A stretch of 48,676 bases of DNA, from the NCBI GenBank assembly GCA_017649945.1, contig JAGCFU010000090.1, positions 1 to 48,676 of the forward strand, in the 5' to 3' direction. The stretch is from Bacteroidales bacterium. Lineage in GTDB: Bacteria; Bacteroidota; Bacteroidia; Bacteroidales; F082. A model generated the notes under the pieces. It had not been told where the DNA came from. It saw only the letters and a list, made by a program, of their open reading frames with translations, and made no database searches. A program made the position numbers and the translations under genes. Of the stretch, positions 23,914-32,807 are shown piece by piece; position 1 is the stretch's first letter, and each line of letters begins with the position of its first letter.

Positions 23914-24660
23914 CTAATATTCTCCGTTATCTCTCCGTTTTTGGATGGCATTATATCCTATTTCAGGCAATGGAGTTTGTTGCGCTCCAATTTGAGTGAT
24001 GTCTTCACAACTCAAAAAACAGCTTTGGACAATTCTTTTTAACTCCTCCTCGGTTGGCATATATAATTTATATTGAGATGAAAAAAGTTGCTTGCTATCT
24101 GAAAGCATTGAATACTCAACAACGGTTTTGTCATTTTGTGAACATAATATAATACCAATAGTTGGATTGTCGGTTTCTGTTCGTTTCTGTTTTTCATACA
24201 GCCTCACATACATATCCATCTGAGAAACTCCAGCCATTTTCAGCAGTCTCATTAAGATAAAATGTTCGTGCTTTTTCATCTTCAACGCGCATCAACAGGC
24301 GATAATGCGTCCAGCTCAATTCGGAACGCATGCGTTCCATTTCGGGAAAACATTATAGAACTGCCTGATATATCGTAAATTACGTTCGTCAAATCCTTTC
24401 CCGAACTCCTTTGTTAAAGCATCAGATAGTTTTTCAATAATTTGTTTGCCATACTCAGCTCGATCATTACCGTTCTGCTCCTGCATCACAATTCGTTTCC
24501 CTATCAGCCAATATGCTTGAACCATGGCGGTATTTACACTGCTAGCCACATATTTTCGCGCTGCATGCAAAATGTTGCTGATGTCGTTGATGTAATCTGT
24601 TGTCTCTTTGATGTTTAATAATGAAACATCCTTTTTTTCGTAAAACTCATTTTTACCCAT
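23914..24660 (-). pseudogene. Broken YhcG/DUF1016 PD-(D/E)XK nuclease family gene
   Basis: Three pieces of one family protein lie in three frames. Piece one (24660 to about 24340) is the N-terminal domain, with AARKYVASSVNTAMVQAYWL, IGKRIV and FDERNLRYIRQFYNVFPKW. Piece two, frameshifted (about 24331-24230), reads MRSELSWTHYRLLMRVED followed by EKARTFYLNETAENGWS. Piece three (about 24220-23914) is the family C-terminus: QMDMYVRLYEKQKRTETDNP, TIGIILCS and SQYKLYMPTEEEL. The stretch between pieces two and three, which should carry the D...ExK nuclease core, has been deleted. The protein cannot be made or active. A -7 box at 24772-24779 remains. Confidence 0.8.
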
Positions 24661-24771
24661 ACCTTTTATTTTTTAATTGTTAAACAATAAAAACCACTTC
24701 GCAATCCTGCGAATTCTCATCCCTCAAATAAATTTTACGATGCTCTTTTAGTTTCGATTCTAATTCAGTTG

Positions 24772-24779
24772 CAAAATTA
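24772..24779 (-). promoter_or_regulatory. -7 box upstream of the broken YhcG gene
   Basis: The minus strand reads TAATTTTG, about 110 nt from the YhcG start and back to back with the purL box. Confidence 0.35.
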
Positions 24780-24823
24780 TAAAAAAAACTTCAAACTTCA
24801 CACTCCAAACTCCAAACTATTTT

Positions 24824-24831
24824 GTATCTTT
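24824..24831 (+). promoter_or_regulatory. -7 box for purL
   Basis: TATCTTTG, 21 nt before the ATG at 24853. No purine riboswitch-like structure fits in the short leader. Confidence 0.6.
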
Positions 24832-24852
24832 GCACATTGAAATTTTCATACC

Positions 24853-27800
24853 ATGATAATCTTTTTCAAAACCCGTCAGAACACAGTCATCGCTGTAGAA
24901 AGCGCTGAGAATCATTCAGATAACGACATCAAGAAGTTTAACTGGCTCTTCGGCGACGCCACAAAAATTGAAGAAAAAACCGTCAAAGGCTTCTTCTTCG
25001 GACCGCGCCGCGAGATGATAACACCTTGGAGCACCAACGCCGTCGAAATCACTCAAAACATGGGCATTCGCGGCGTTTCTCGTATCGAGGAGTTCCGTCC
25101 CGTCGAGGAAAACGACAACAGCTTCGACCCGATGCTGCAAAACAAATACAACGACCTCGACCAGAACGTGTTTTTCGTAGACCGCAAGCCTGAGCCGCTG
25201 AAATATATCACCGACATCGACGCCTACAACAACGAGGAAGGTCTCGCTCTCAGCCAGGATGAGATTGATTATCTTAAGGGCATTAGTAAGAAGATCGGCC
25301 GCGCCCTCACCGACTCGGAGGTCTACGGTTTCGCACAGGTCAACTCGGAACACTGCCGCCACAAGATTTTCAACGGCACCTTTATTATTAATGGCAAGGA
25401 GATGCCCGACACGCTCTTCGCGCTTATCAAGAAGACCTCGAAGACCAACACCAACCGCTTGGTTTCGGCTTACAAAGACAACGTAGCCTTCATCCTCGGA
25501 CCGAAGGTCGAACAGTTCGCGCCGGCTACTCAGCATAAGGCCGACTTCTTCAAAATCAAAGAAATAGACACCGTTATCTCTGTCAAGGCAGAGACACATA
25601 ACTTCCCGACAACCGTCGAGCCGTTCAACGGAGCTGCGACAGGCACCGGTGGTGAGATCCGCGACCGTCTCGCTGGCGGTAGAGGCTCTATCCCGTTGGC
25701 AGGAACAGCTGTTTACATGACTTGCTACCCTCGTAACGACGAGAGCCGCGAGTGGGAAGACAACTTCAAGGCACGTCCGTGGCTCTATCAGACCCCTGAA
25801 GAGCTGCTCATCAAGGCATCGAACGGCGCCTCAGACTTCGGAAACAAGTTCGGACAGCCGCTCATCAACGGCTCGCTCCTCACTTTCGAACATAGCGAAA
25901 ACGACAACAACACCAACGACTACGGCTACGACAAGGTCATCATGCTCGCGGGCGGCATCGGATTTGCTCCAGCTGACGACAGCATGAAGGAAGACCCGGA
26001 GCCGGGCGACCTCATCATAGTGCTCGGCGGCGACAACTACCGTATCGGCATGGGCGGCGCTGCGGTGTCGAGCGTGGGAACAGGACAATATTCCAATGCC
26101 ATCGAGCTCAACGCCGTGCAGCGTGCCAACCCTGAGATGCAGAAACGTGTCGCCAACGTCATCCGCGCCATGGTGGAGAACGACAGCAACCCGGTGCGTT
26201 CAATCCATGACCACGGCGCCGGCGGTCACCTCAACTGCCTCAGCGAGCTCATCGACAAGAGCGGCGGCACAGTGTATGTCGACAACCTCCCAGTCGGCGA
26301 CCCTACCCTTTCCGACAAGGAAATCATCGGAAACGAGTCGCAGGAACGCATGGGACTCCTTGTAAACAAACAAGATACTGAGATTATCCGCCAGACAGCC
26401 GAACGCGAACGCGCACCTTATTATATGGTTGGCGAGTCGACCGACGACCAGCGTCTGCGCTTCGTCCGTAAAAACGGCGTGAATCCTATCGACTTGAGCC
26501 TCTCCGACTTCTTCGGAAGCGCTCCTAAGACCGTCTTGACCGACAACGACGTCGATTATAAATTCAAGAAAGTTGAATATCAGAATAACAAATTCGAGGA
26601 TTACCTCAAGAAGGTGCTTCAGCTCGAAGGCGTGGCATGTAAAGACTGGCTCACCAACAAGGTGGACCGCTCTGTGACAGGTCGCGTCGCCTTGCAGCAG
26701 TGCGCCGGCGAGGTGCAGCTCCCACTCACCGACCTCGGCATCATGGCTCTTGACTATCAAGGCGTTAGAGGCATAGGGACAGCTCTCGGACATGCTCCTG
26801 CAGCAGCTTTGGTAAGCCCTGAGGCAGGCTCGAGACTGTCGGTGGCCGAGTCACTTACCAACTTGGTTTGGGCTCCTATCGAGGAAAACCTCAAAGGCGT
26901 GTCATTGAGCGCCAACTGGATGTGGCCGGCCAAGAACCCGGGCGAGAACGCACGACTCTACCGCGCCGTTAAAGCGTTGAGCGACTTCGTGTTAGCACTC
27001 GGCATCAACGTCCCGACAGGTAAAGACTCACTGTCGATGACGCAGAAATACAAGAACGGTCAGAAGGTACTTGCACCTGGCACCGTCATCGTGACGGCAG
27101 CCGGCGAGGTGAAAGACATCAGAAAGGCCGTCAAGCCAGTGATTGTCAACGACAAAGACTCTGAAATAATCTATATTGACTTCTCGAAAGACGCCTTCAA
27201 ACTCGGAGGCAGCAGCTTCGCTCAAATCATCAACAGAGTCGGCGACAACACACCCGATATCGTTGATACTGAATACTTTAAGAAATGTTTCAACACTTTG
27301 CAGAAGCTCATCGAGCAGAAACTCGTCCTCGCAGGTCACGACGTGTCGGCAGGCGGCTTGATCACCACCTTGCTTGAGATGACGTTCGCCAACAACGAAG
27401 GCGGCATGGAAATCGACCTCAGCGCACTCGGCAACGACCTCATCAGCGTAGCGTTCAGCGAGCAGCCAGGCGTGGTGATTCAAGTTAAAGACAAGAAAGT
27501 CAAGGAGTTACTTGACAAAGAAGGTGTCAAATATACCGTTATCGGCAATATTTCTGACAAGAGAGCTATCGCTTTGAAGAAAGGCAACGAGTCTTACACT
27601 TTGGACATCAACGTTTTACGTGACCTCTGGTACAAGAGCTCATATCTCCTCGACAGAAAACAGAGTGGCGAAGCGAAAGCTAAAGAGCGTTTCGAAAACT
27701 ATAAGAATCAAGCACTTAAGTTTGATTTTGGCAGCTTCACCGGCAAGGCCAAGGATTTGGGCATCGACATGCACCGTCGCACACCTTCGGGCGTGAAGGC

Positions 27801-28545
27801 GGCTATCATCCGTGAGAAAGGCTGCCAATGTGACCGCGAGATGGCTTACGCGTTATACACTGCCGGATTCGATGTCAAGGATGTACACATGACAGACCTC
27901 GTAAGCGGGCGCGAAGACCTCAGCGACGTGAATATGATAGTGTTTGTTGGCGGCTTCAGCAACTCCGACGTTCTCGGTTCGGCGAAAGGCTGGGCAGGAG
28001 CGTTCCTCTTCAACGAGAAGGCTCGCACTTCTCTCGAAAACTTCTACAAACGTCCGGATACCATGAGTCTCGGCGTGTGCAACGGCTGCCAGCTCATGAC
28101 GGAACTCGACCTCATCTACCCCGACCACGACAAGCATCCGCGCATGATACACAACGACTCACACAAGTTCGAGTCGGGATTTGTGAACGTGAACATCGAA
28201 GACAGCAACAGCATCATGCTTTCGACATTGAAAGGACGCCGTCTCGGCGTGTGGATTGCTCACGGTGAGGGCAAGTTCAGCTTCCCTTACGGCAAGGAAA
28301 AATACAACATCGCGTTGACATACAGCTACGACGGATACCCGGCAAATCCTAACGGTTCACCATGGTCAGTGGCAGGTATCTGCTCCGCCGACGGCCGTCA
28401 TCTCGCGATGATGCCGCACCTCGAAAGAGCCTTCTTGCCATGGCAGTGGGCTTTTTATCCGCAGAACCGTAAAGACGACGAAGTTGCACCTTGGATCGAG
28501 GCGTTTGTAAACGCGAAAGAGTGGATTAAAAAGAATCGTAAATAA
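24853..28545 (+). CDS. purL: Phosphoribosylformylglycinamidine synthase, single-chain form
   Basis: The 1230-residue enzyme converts FGAR, ATP and glutamine to FGAM in purine synthesis. The N-terminal PurS-like region is followed by the linker ([19 protein letters not shown]) and two AIR-synthase-like halves ([20 protein letters not shown] and [14 protein letters not shown] equivalents; [15 protein letters not shown] in the second). The C-terminal class I glutamine amidotransferase domain starts near residue 975. Its nucleophile is C1076 in GVCNGCQLM, and a catalytic His lies in [10 protein letters not shown]. Length matches the large PurL of Bacteroidetes and Proteobacteria. No other pur gene is nearby. 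Confidence 0.97.
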   Translation: MIIFFKTRQNTVIAVESAENHSDNDIKKFNWLFGDATKIEEKTVKGFFFGPRREMITPWSTNAVEITQNMGIRGVSRIEEFRPVEENDNSFDPMLQNKYNDLDQNVFFVDRKPEPLKYITDIDAYNNEEGLALSQDEIDYLKGISKKIGRALTDSEVYGFAQVNSEHCRHKIFNGTFIINGKEMPDTLFALIKKTSKTNTNRLVSAYKDNVAFILGPKVEQFAPATQHKADFFKIKEIDTVISVKAETHNFPTTVEPFNGAATGTGGEIRDRLAGGRGSIPLAGTAVYMTCYPRNDESREWEDNFKARPWLYQTPEELLIKASNGASDFGNKFGQPLINGSLLTFEHSENDNNTNDYGYDKVIMLAGGIGFAPADDSMKEDPEPGDLIIVLGGDNYRIGMGGAAVSSVGTGQYSNAIELNAVQRANPEMQKRVANVIRAMVENDSNPVRSIHDHGAGGHLNCLSELIDKSGGTVYVDNLPVGDPTLSDKEIIGNESQERMGLLVNKQDTEIIRQTAERERAPYYMVGESTDDQRLRFVRKNGVNPIDLSLSDFFGSAPKTVLTDNDVDYKFKKVEYQNNKFEDYLKKVLQLEGVACKDWLTNKVDRSVTGRVALQQCAGEVQLPLTDLGIMALDYQGVRGIGTALGHAPAAALVSPEAGSRLSVAESLTNLVWAPIEENLKGVSLSANWMWPAKNPGENARLYRAVKALSDFVLALGINVPTGKDSLSMTQKYKNGQKVLAPGTVIVTAAGEVKDIRKAVKPVIVNDKDSEIIYIDFSKDAFKLGGSSFAQIINRVGDNTPDIVDTEYFKKCFNTLQKLIEQKLVLAGHDVSAGGLITTLLEMTFANNEGGMEIDLSALGNDLISVAFSEQPGVVIQVKDKKVKELLDKEGVKYTVIGNISDKRAIALKKGNESYTLDINVLRDLWYKSSYLLDRKQSGEAKAKERFENYKNQALKFDFGSFTGKAKDLGIDMHRRTPSGVKAAIIREKGCQCDREMAYALYTAGFDVKDVHMTDLVSGREDLSDVNMIVFVGGFSNSDVLGSAKGWAGAFLFNEKARTSLENFYKRPDTMSLGVCNGCQLMTELDLIYPDHDKHPRMIHNDSHKFESGFVNVNIEDSNSIMLSTLKGRRLGVWIAHGEGKFSFPYGKEKYNIALTYSYDGYPANPNGSPWSVAGICSADGRHLAMMPHLERAFLPWQWAFYPQNRKDDEVAPWIEAFVNAKEWIKKNRK

Positions 28546-28588
28546 AGAAAAAATTCTCTAAAACAGCTGCACATATATAAAAAAGTTG

Positions 28589-28596
28589 TATTTTTG
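28589..28596 (+). promoter_or_regulatory. -7 box for the small RNA gene
   Basis: TATTTTTG, about 45 nt after the purL stop. Predicted start of transcription is near 28603. Confidence 0.6.
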
Positions 28597-28602
28597 CAGC
28601 CA

Positions 28603-28732
28603 GAAAAGTCGTGATAGGACGATGTATATGAGTAGTGCGCAGCCCCCGCCCGCATAGCATCACACGAAAGTGTAACCCTCCTTCACGCATTAAGGGGCAA
28701 AAGCTAAGGCATCTACAAAAAGATGCCTTTTT
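28603..28732 (+). ncRNA. Free-standing small RNA of about 130 nt, class unassigned
   Basis: A -7 box at 28589-28596 and a strong intrinsic terminator at 28706-28732 bracket about 100 nt with no reading frame of note. No plus-strand gene follows, so this is not a leader. Visible structure includes an ACAC-GAAA-GTGT hairpin (28662-28673) and complementary GCCCC (28642-28646) and GGGGC (28694-28698). The 5' part reads GTCGTGATAGGACGATG, a short imperfect hairpin. I see no SRP, tmRNA or RNase P signature. 6S RNA or the Rfam Bacteroidales-1 motif are candidates, because both are stand-alone RNAs of this kind of size, but I cannot confirm either. Confidence 0.65.
28706..28732 (+). terminator. Rho-independent terminator of the small RNA
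   Basis: AAGGCATCT and AGATGCCTT form a perfect 9-bp stem with an ACAAAA loop; the transcript ends in a run of five T. Confidence 0.85.
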
Positions 28733-28809
28733 CATTATTCATTCTCGAATTATTCCTTCACGTATTTTGATACTCTCTAAGGAATCATCATTGGGTATTT
28801 GTGCTATAT

Positions 28810-29073
28810 TCATATTAAATTTGTTTTAGAATAACCATTTAGAACTGGCATCTCTTTTTGTAAAAGTCCGGATATGATTTTGATTGCATTGCTGCCCCAC
28901 TTTGCCGTACGGCTATTAATTGAAATGAACCTGCCGATGGCATAATTCAGATATAGCACTTCCTTATTGACGTGCTGTGCTGCGCGGTAACGGCTTTTGG
29001 TTATCGCGTCTTTCAAGGCTTTTACCGCCTCCATATAATCTTTTGTAATCATCAAAGATTCCATAAATTTCAA
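28810..29073 (-). pseudogene. N-terminal fragment of a second YhcG/DUF1016 family gene
   Basis: The 87-residue frame has MEAVKALKDAITKSRYRAAQ, then LYLNYAIGRFISINSRTAKW, GSNAIKIISGLLQKE and GYSKTNLI. This is the DUF1016 N-terminal (YhcG_N) helical domain. In intact relatives the sequence continues after S-x-T-N-L with the rest of a 330-380-residue protein that ends in a PD-(D/E)XK nuclease domain. Here a stop follows at once and no continuation is visible in other frames. It is a different subfamily from the broken copy at 23914-24660, so these are separate relics. Confidence 0.7.
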
Positions 29074-29171
29074 ATTTTAATGTTTTCAAAGTGCAAAATA
29101 TATATAAAACCTTTTGCGATATCAATCTATCAAAATATTTTCATCTAAATTCATTATTGATATATAAACAA

Positions 29172-29214
29172 ACATCCCCGAACTCATTTGATTTCTCAAC
29201 AAGTTCGGGGATGT
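29172..29214 (-). terminator. Terminator of the caspase operon
   Basis: ACATCCCCGAACT (29172-29184) and AGTTCGGGGATGT (29202-29214) are a perfect 13-bp inverted repeat with a 17-nt loop, 16 nt past the caspase stop. The minus strand continues TTGTTTATAT, a weak T tract. Confidence 0.75.
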
Positions 29215-29230
29215 GAATTTAGAACGTAAG

Positions 29231-30940
29231 TTACTTCAGATTCATGGTTTTCCAAGAATCTTGCGCATCAGGGCTTGTTGCCACAACAGGATTCTGTGGC
29301 TTTTCGTTTAACAAGAATGCATCTTTCTTCACATTTTTACTTATGTATGCAGCAAGTTCCTCGTAGCTGACATCGCCCTTTGTATCCTGTAACTTTTTCA
29401 AAAGATAATACGTAAATAAACCATGATGCTGTTCTTCGTTGGTCATGGCTGTCTCATCTCCACTTGACGCTGAAAACACCACCGCATTGCCTTCCAAAGT
29501 CTCCTTTTTAGGTTCACGAGCCACGCCACGAGCCGCCACAAGCATCGAACCTTCTTTGTTGGCACCAGTAAAACAAGCATCCATAAAATAGGTTATGTTT
29601 TCTGCGTTGGTAGCAGCCAATGTTTTATATAGAGTATTCAAACTGTAGCATGTCATCATGTTTGTGCCTTTACCATCTACAGGAATTATGTAGGCGTCAC
29701 CCGTATGCTCATCAGGAATGCCATGGCCGCAATAATAAACTATTCCGCGACTTCCTTCAAAATTTTCCAAGGCATAACGAAGCCAGTCGACACCGCCGTT
29801 GATAACACCGAAAGAGGCGTTCGGACAATAACGCACCTGCTTTTCAGGCACACCTAAAGTCTTTATGCAATACTCTTTGAAAATCTCACCGTCACGTGCA
29901 GCATATTTTACCTTGTCGATATACTGATAATCTTCATTGGCAATGATTAAGACAAATGTTTCACTTGATTTTTTGCCAGTTGCCGGGATGTTTACATCAA
30001 CATCTGACTTAAAATCATTTGATTCGGCTACTGGAACTTGTTGTACGGTTTGCTGTGCCATAGCTGGTTGTGCCTTGTCATCCAACACATATTCCTTAAA
30101 GAAATTTATTTTATTTTTGTTTTTCTTTCTTTCAAAATTCTCTCTATTATCTACTTGTAAAATATTGCCAACAAATAACATCAAATATTTATTTGTATTA
30201 GGAGTTAGCCTATATTCATAAACAGGGACTTTTCTTCGTTCTTTTGTTTCGTTATTATCTTTTTCTTTTAAAGATTCATAAGAAAAGTTATTTGGCACAT
30301 TCCAAACTCTAAATTTGATTTTATCCATATTAGTTTTTATGGTAATGTATGATTTCCCTTCATCCATATACAGCACATCATTATCATTGACTTCTAATAT
30401 AATATTATAATCTGGTAGACAGAATTTCTCATAACAAGTTAAATATACAGTTGAATATCCGTCATACTGGTTATTTTGCACTGATTGTCCAGCCATTTCT
30501 TGAGGAGTAATGTTATGGGCATTAGAAACTGCAAGTTGTTGCAGTGCTGTCCAGTTAATTGCCACTGTATTTTTATATTTGTCCTGATTGTCATTATCCA
30601 TTTCTATGGAGAGTCTTGATTCGTTTATTTTCAAATAATAACTTTTTCCTGCTTCAGCCGTTATACCATACATTATATATTGGTTTTCTTGCATTCTCTT
30701 TTCCAATGAAGAATTCCCATAATAATCTTTAATGATAATGCTTCCAGCCGGAACAGTAACCGCACATTGTCCTCCAGAATTAATAGCACCAATATGCAAG
30801 TTGTTTATCTCCAAATCATGTTTAATGGCACTACCCGCATATTTAAATGGCCTGCGGAAATAAATTGTAGCTTCATCTTTTCCGAACATTTGTGATATAA
30901 ATATCATCAAAAAAGAAAAAATCAATATTGTCTTTTTCAT
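29231..30940 (-). CDS. Exported caspase-like (peptidase C14) protein
   Basis: The 569-residue protein has a signal peptide (KKTILIFSFLMIFISQMFG) and an N-terminal region (about 22-290) of beta-rich character. Its first part (YFRRPFKYAGSAIKHDLEIN, then VTVPAGS and YYLKI) is like DUF2846. A short linker leads to a C-terminal caspase domain (about 328-545). The catalytic dyad is intact: H406 in YYCGHG and C456 in FMDACFTG. The YIIPVDG and SASSGDETAM segments are also typical. Because the protein is exported, its protease acts outside the cytoplasm, unlike classical metacaspases. It is the last gene of a three-gene operon with DUF4384 and an LPP20-like protein. Confidence 0.87.
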   Translation of the reverse strand: MKKTILIFSFLMIFISQMFGKDEATIYFRRPFKYAGSAIKHDLEINNLHIGAINSGGQCAVTVPAGSIIIKDYYGNSSLEKRMQENQYIMYGITAEAGKSYYLKINESRLSIEMDNDNQDKYKNTVAINWTALQQLAVSNAHNITPQEMAGQSVQNNQYDGYSTVYLTCYEKFCLPDYNIILEVNDNDVLYMDEGKSYITIKTNMDKIKFRVWNVPNNFSYESLKEKDNNETKERRKVPVYEYRLTPNTNKYLMLFVGNILQVDNRENFERKKNKNKINFFKEYVLDDKAQPAMAQQTVQQVPVAESNDFKSDVDVNIPATGKKSSETFVLIIANEDYQYIDKVKYAARDGEIFKEYCIKTLGVPEKQVRYCPNASFGVINGGVDWLRYALENFEGSRGIVYYCGHGIPDEHTGDAYIIPVDGKGTNMMTCYSLNTLYKTLAATNAENITYFMDACFTGANKEGSMLVAARGVAREPKKETLEGNAVVFSASSGDETAMTNEEQHHGLFTYYLLKKLQDTKGDVSYEELAAYISKNVKKDAFLLNEKPQNPVVATSPDAQDSWKTMNLK

Positions 30941-30961
30941 ATTTTTAAATTATTATGTTTG

Positions 30962-31813
30962 TTACTTTTTTCTTATTTCAACAGTTTTTTCAATCACCTG
31001 CATTGTTTCGTCGTTGATGCGGTTCTTGCGGAGCCATTTCTGGAATTTGTCAGCCGATATTTCAGGTACATATTGGCCTTCTTCTGAGAGTGGCATGTTG
31101 AATTTGCTTTTTGAAAATACAATGATTATTGTATTAAACTCAATGGATTTTTCAGTCGTAAGGGTTGTCTCTTGCAATCTCCTAGGGTAAATGGGATCTT
31201 TTGATGACAGGAAGGTGTAAGGGGTGTTGCCTTTCACTTCACGTGGTTCGCCATTCTCATTTTCGTATGGTAACAAACAGAAAATCGGATCGTCAATATT
31301 GTCATCGCGCAGAAAAATAGCCACGTAACCCTTTGAAGCAGTTTTGAAATCGACTGAAAACTTGTCTTTGTCTTTGAAACGTTCATTCTCGGCTCCGTTG
31401 CAGAGCAATGTTATTTCAAGTTCCGTATCCGCATTTTTAATCTCCCTTGCTTTGCCCCAGACTTTAGCTTCAACGACCATCACGTCGTTTTCAAAAAGCA
31501 CTTTCACTTCGGGCTCTTTTATGTCGCTGAGCCAAAGACCTTTCGACTCCGTGCCGCCTATTGAAAGGAACCCGGTTTCCACTTTTCCGTCAACAACTTT
31601 TGTTGTGTTTGTGTTAGTTTGCGACACAACAGTGCCGAATTCTTTCGCCATCGCTTCGTTGCGTGCCCGTTCGATGGCAATGTTTCTCGCATCAGCCATA
31701 GAAACGTTTTCAGGTACCACATAACGATACTCACCACTCACATTGACAGGCTTTTGGGCGTTGCAAACTGTGGCCAAAACCAGTATAATGATTGAAAAAA
31801 CAAGTCTTTTCAT
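30962..31813 (-). CDS. Exported DUF4384 domain protein
   Basis: The 283-residue protein has a signal peptide (MKRLVFSIIILVLATVCNAQ), an N-terminal LPP20/flagellar-like segment (about 25-125, with ADARNIAIERARNEAMAKEF and VMVVEAKVWGKAREI) and a DUF4384 domain (about 130-235). In the latter, FSVDFKTASKGYVAIFLRDD and ICLLPYENE-like IFCLLPYEN are diagnostic. DUF4384 is often found beside or fused to caspase-like or kinase-like proteins. It lies 2 nt after the upstream gene and 21 nt before the caspase gene. Its job in the pair is unknown. Confidence 0.8.
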   Translation of the reverse strand: MKRLVFSIIILVLATVCNAQKPVNVSGEYRYVVPENVSMADARNIAIERARNEAMAKEFGTVVSQTNTNTTKVVDGKVETGFLSIGGTESKGLWLSDIKEPEVKVLFENDVMVVEAKVWGKAREIKNADTELEITLLCNGAENERFKDKDKFSVDFKTASKGYVAIFLRDDNIDDPIFCLLPYENENGEPREVKGNTPYTFLSSKDPIYPRRLQETTLTTEKSIEFNTIIIVFSKSKFNMPLSEEGQYVPEISADKFQKWLRKNRINDETMQVIEKTVEIRKK

Positions 31814-31815
31814 AT

Positions 31816-32505
31816 TTAAAAGCCTAAGATTTCATCAAGTTGTTCGGCGAGTTTGTCAGATTTCTTGTTCATCTCCTCGCGTATGGCGTCTTTTGCAGCA
31901 GCCTTTGCCATGTCGCTGTTGTACATGACAATCACCCTTACCTCTTTGTTCTTGTTTTTCAAGTCACGGTAAATCTCAAGTGCCATTATGGTTCTTCCGA
32001 TTTTCTGTTGGATAAGGCTTTTGGCAGCCATAACAGATTCGGTTGCCGAAACAGCTTCTTCAGGATCTAACTGGTTGTTTTCCACACGGCTGTCGATGAG
32101 CGCGCCTACTTCAGTTGAGATATTTCCAGCCAACTCGATTTTTGCGAGGTTCACCGCCTGCATCTTGGCTGCGTCGTAATTGCCGCCTGTCGACATTGCC
32201 TCACCTTTTATAAATTTAGGGAAACCTGTTTCAAGGTCGATTTCATATTGCATCTCGTAAAGGCGGTCGATTTGTTTTTCCATCGGTAGTCCTCCAGGAG
32301 CCACTTTCCAGCCTTCTTTTTGTAGTTGTTTTGCCGCTTTGCGGGCATCTTTTGATGCTTTTTCTTTAGCCTGTTCTTTGGTGAATTTTGAAATTTCTTT
32401 GCGTTCTTTCATAAACTCCTTGTAGGATTTTTCCTGAGCATAGCAGAAATTTGAGAACGCGAGCAGCATGATAGCTGTCATTAGAAAGTGTAAGGATTTT
32501 TTCAT
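31816..32505 (-). CDS. Exported helical protein of the caspase operon, LPP20-like
   Basis: The 229-residue protein has a signal peptide (MKKSLHFLMTAIMLLAFSNF, ending CYAQ) and is rich in Lys, Glu and Ala. An N-terminal charged helix (FTKEQAKEKASKDARKAAKQ) is followed by a region (about 85-200) with the repeated alpha-beta style of LPP20 lipoproteins: AKMQAVNLAKIELAGNISTE and VSATESVMAAKSLIQQ. It has no lipobox Cys. Function is unknown. It is the first gene of the operon and its start directly follows the structured leader. Confidence 0.65.
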   Translation of the reverse strand: MKKSLHFLMTAIMLLAFSNFCYAQEKSYKEFMKERKEISKFTKEQAKEKASKDARKAAKQLQKEGWKVAPGGLPMEKQIDRLYEMQYEIDLETGFPKFIKGEAMSTGGNYDAAKMQAVNLAKIELAGNISTEVGALIDSRVENNQLDPEEAVSATESVMAAKSLIQQKIGRTIMALEIYRDLKNKNKEVRVIVMYNSDMAKAAAKDAIREEMNKKSDKLAEQLDEILGF

Positions 32506-32509
32506 TTGT

Positions 32510-32760
32510 TATTCCCCCATCCGTGCCAGTTCCGTCACGGGATTTACAACAAAAGAAGCGTGGAACTGATATACATTCCTTAATTGGAGGTTGTGAGAAA
32601 GACCTTGGGTTGAGAAAATGCAAACAGTCCACGCCTGGGGCGTGAACCTTACACTTGCCTGCAACCCTTGAAAACTTCTCACATTTCCAATTACAAGCAA
32701 AGCATAACGCTTCGTTATTTTGTTCAATAAATAACAGTCACCGACTGCTCATAAATCGGC
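32510..32760 (-). ncRNA. Highly structured leader or small RNA upstream of the caspase operon
   Basis: This 250-nt gap between holA and the operon contains a nested series of perfect helices. They are TAATTGG/CCAATTA (32581-32587 with 32687-32693), GTGAGA/TCTCAC (32593-32598 with 32677-32682), GGGTTG/CAACCC (32607-32612 with 32662-32667) and CACGCC/GGCGTG (32630-32635 with 32639-32644). Flanking hairpins are ATAACG-CTT-CGTTAT (32704-32718), CAGTC-ACC-GACTG (32735-32747) and CAGTTCC/GGAACTG (32527-32533 with 32562-32568). A minus-strand -7 box at 32762 would transcribe it. A 72-codon frame (32509-32727) overlaps it but looks incidental. I match it to no known riboswitch. Confidence 0.6.
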
Positions 32761-32761
32761 A

Positions 32762-32769
32762 CAAAAATA
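32762..32769 (-). promoter_or_regulatory. -7 box for the structured leader and caspase operon
   Basis: The minus strand reads TATTTTTG, followed by the structured region and the operon start 257 nt downstream. Confidence 0.55.
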
Positions 32770-32807
32770 CAACTTTTTTAATAATAATGGAATATTTTTG
32801 AAAAAAA

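Noticed and set aside
24916..26793. Minus-strand frames of 227 and 197 codons in purL
   Set aside because: Antisense shadows over a conserved enzyme; Val/Leu/Ala-biased with no motif.
28738..28812. 24-codon minus-strand frame MNIAQIPNDDSLESIKIREG after the YhcG fragment
   Set aside because: Short, without a recognised family, and possibly only a frame of decayed sequence following the fragment.
32509..32727. 72-codon frame on the minus strand in the caspase operon leader
   Set aside because: It overlies all the nested helices, has no recognisable domain, signal peptide or clear start context, and ends just before the first operon gene. A structured RNA explains the sequence better, though a recurring coding element cannot be fully excluded.
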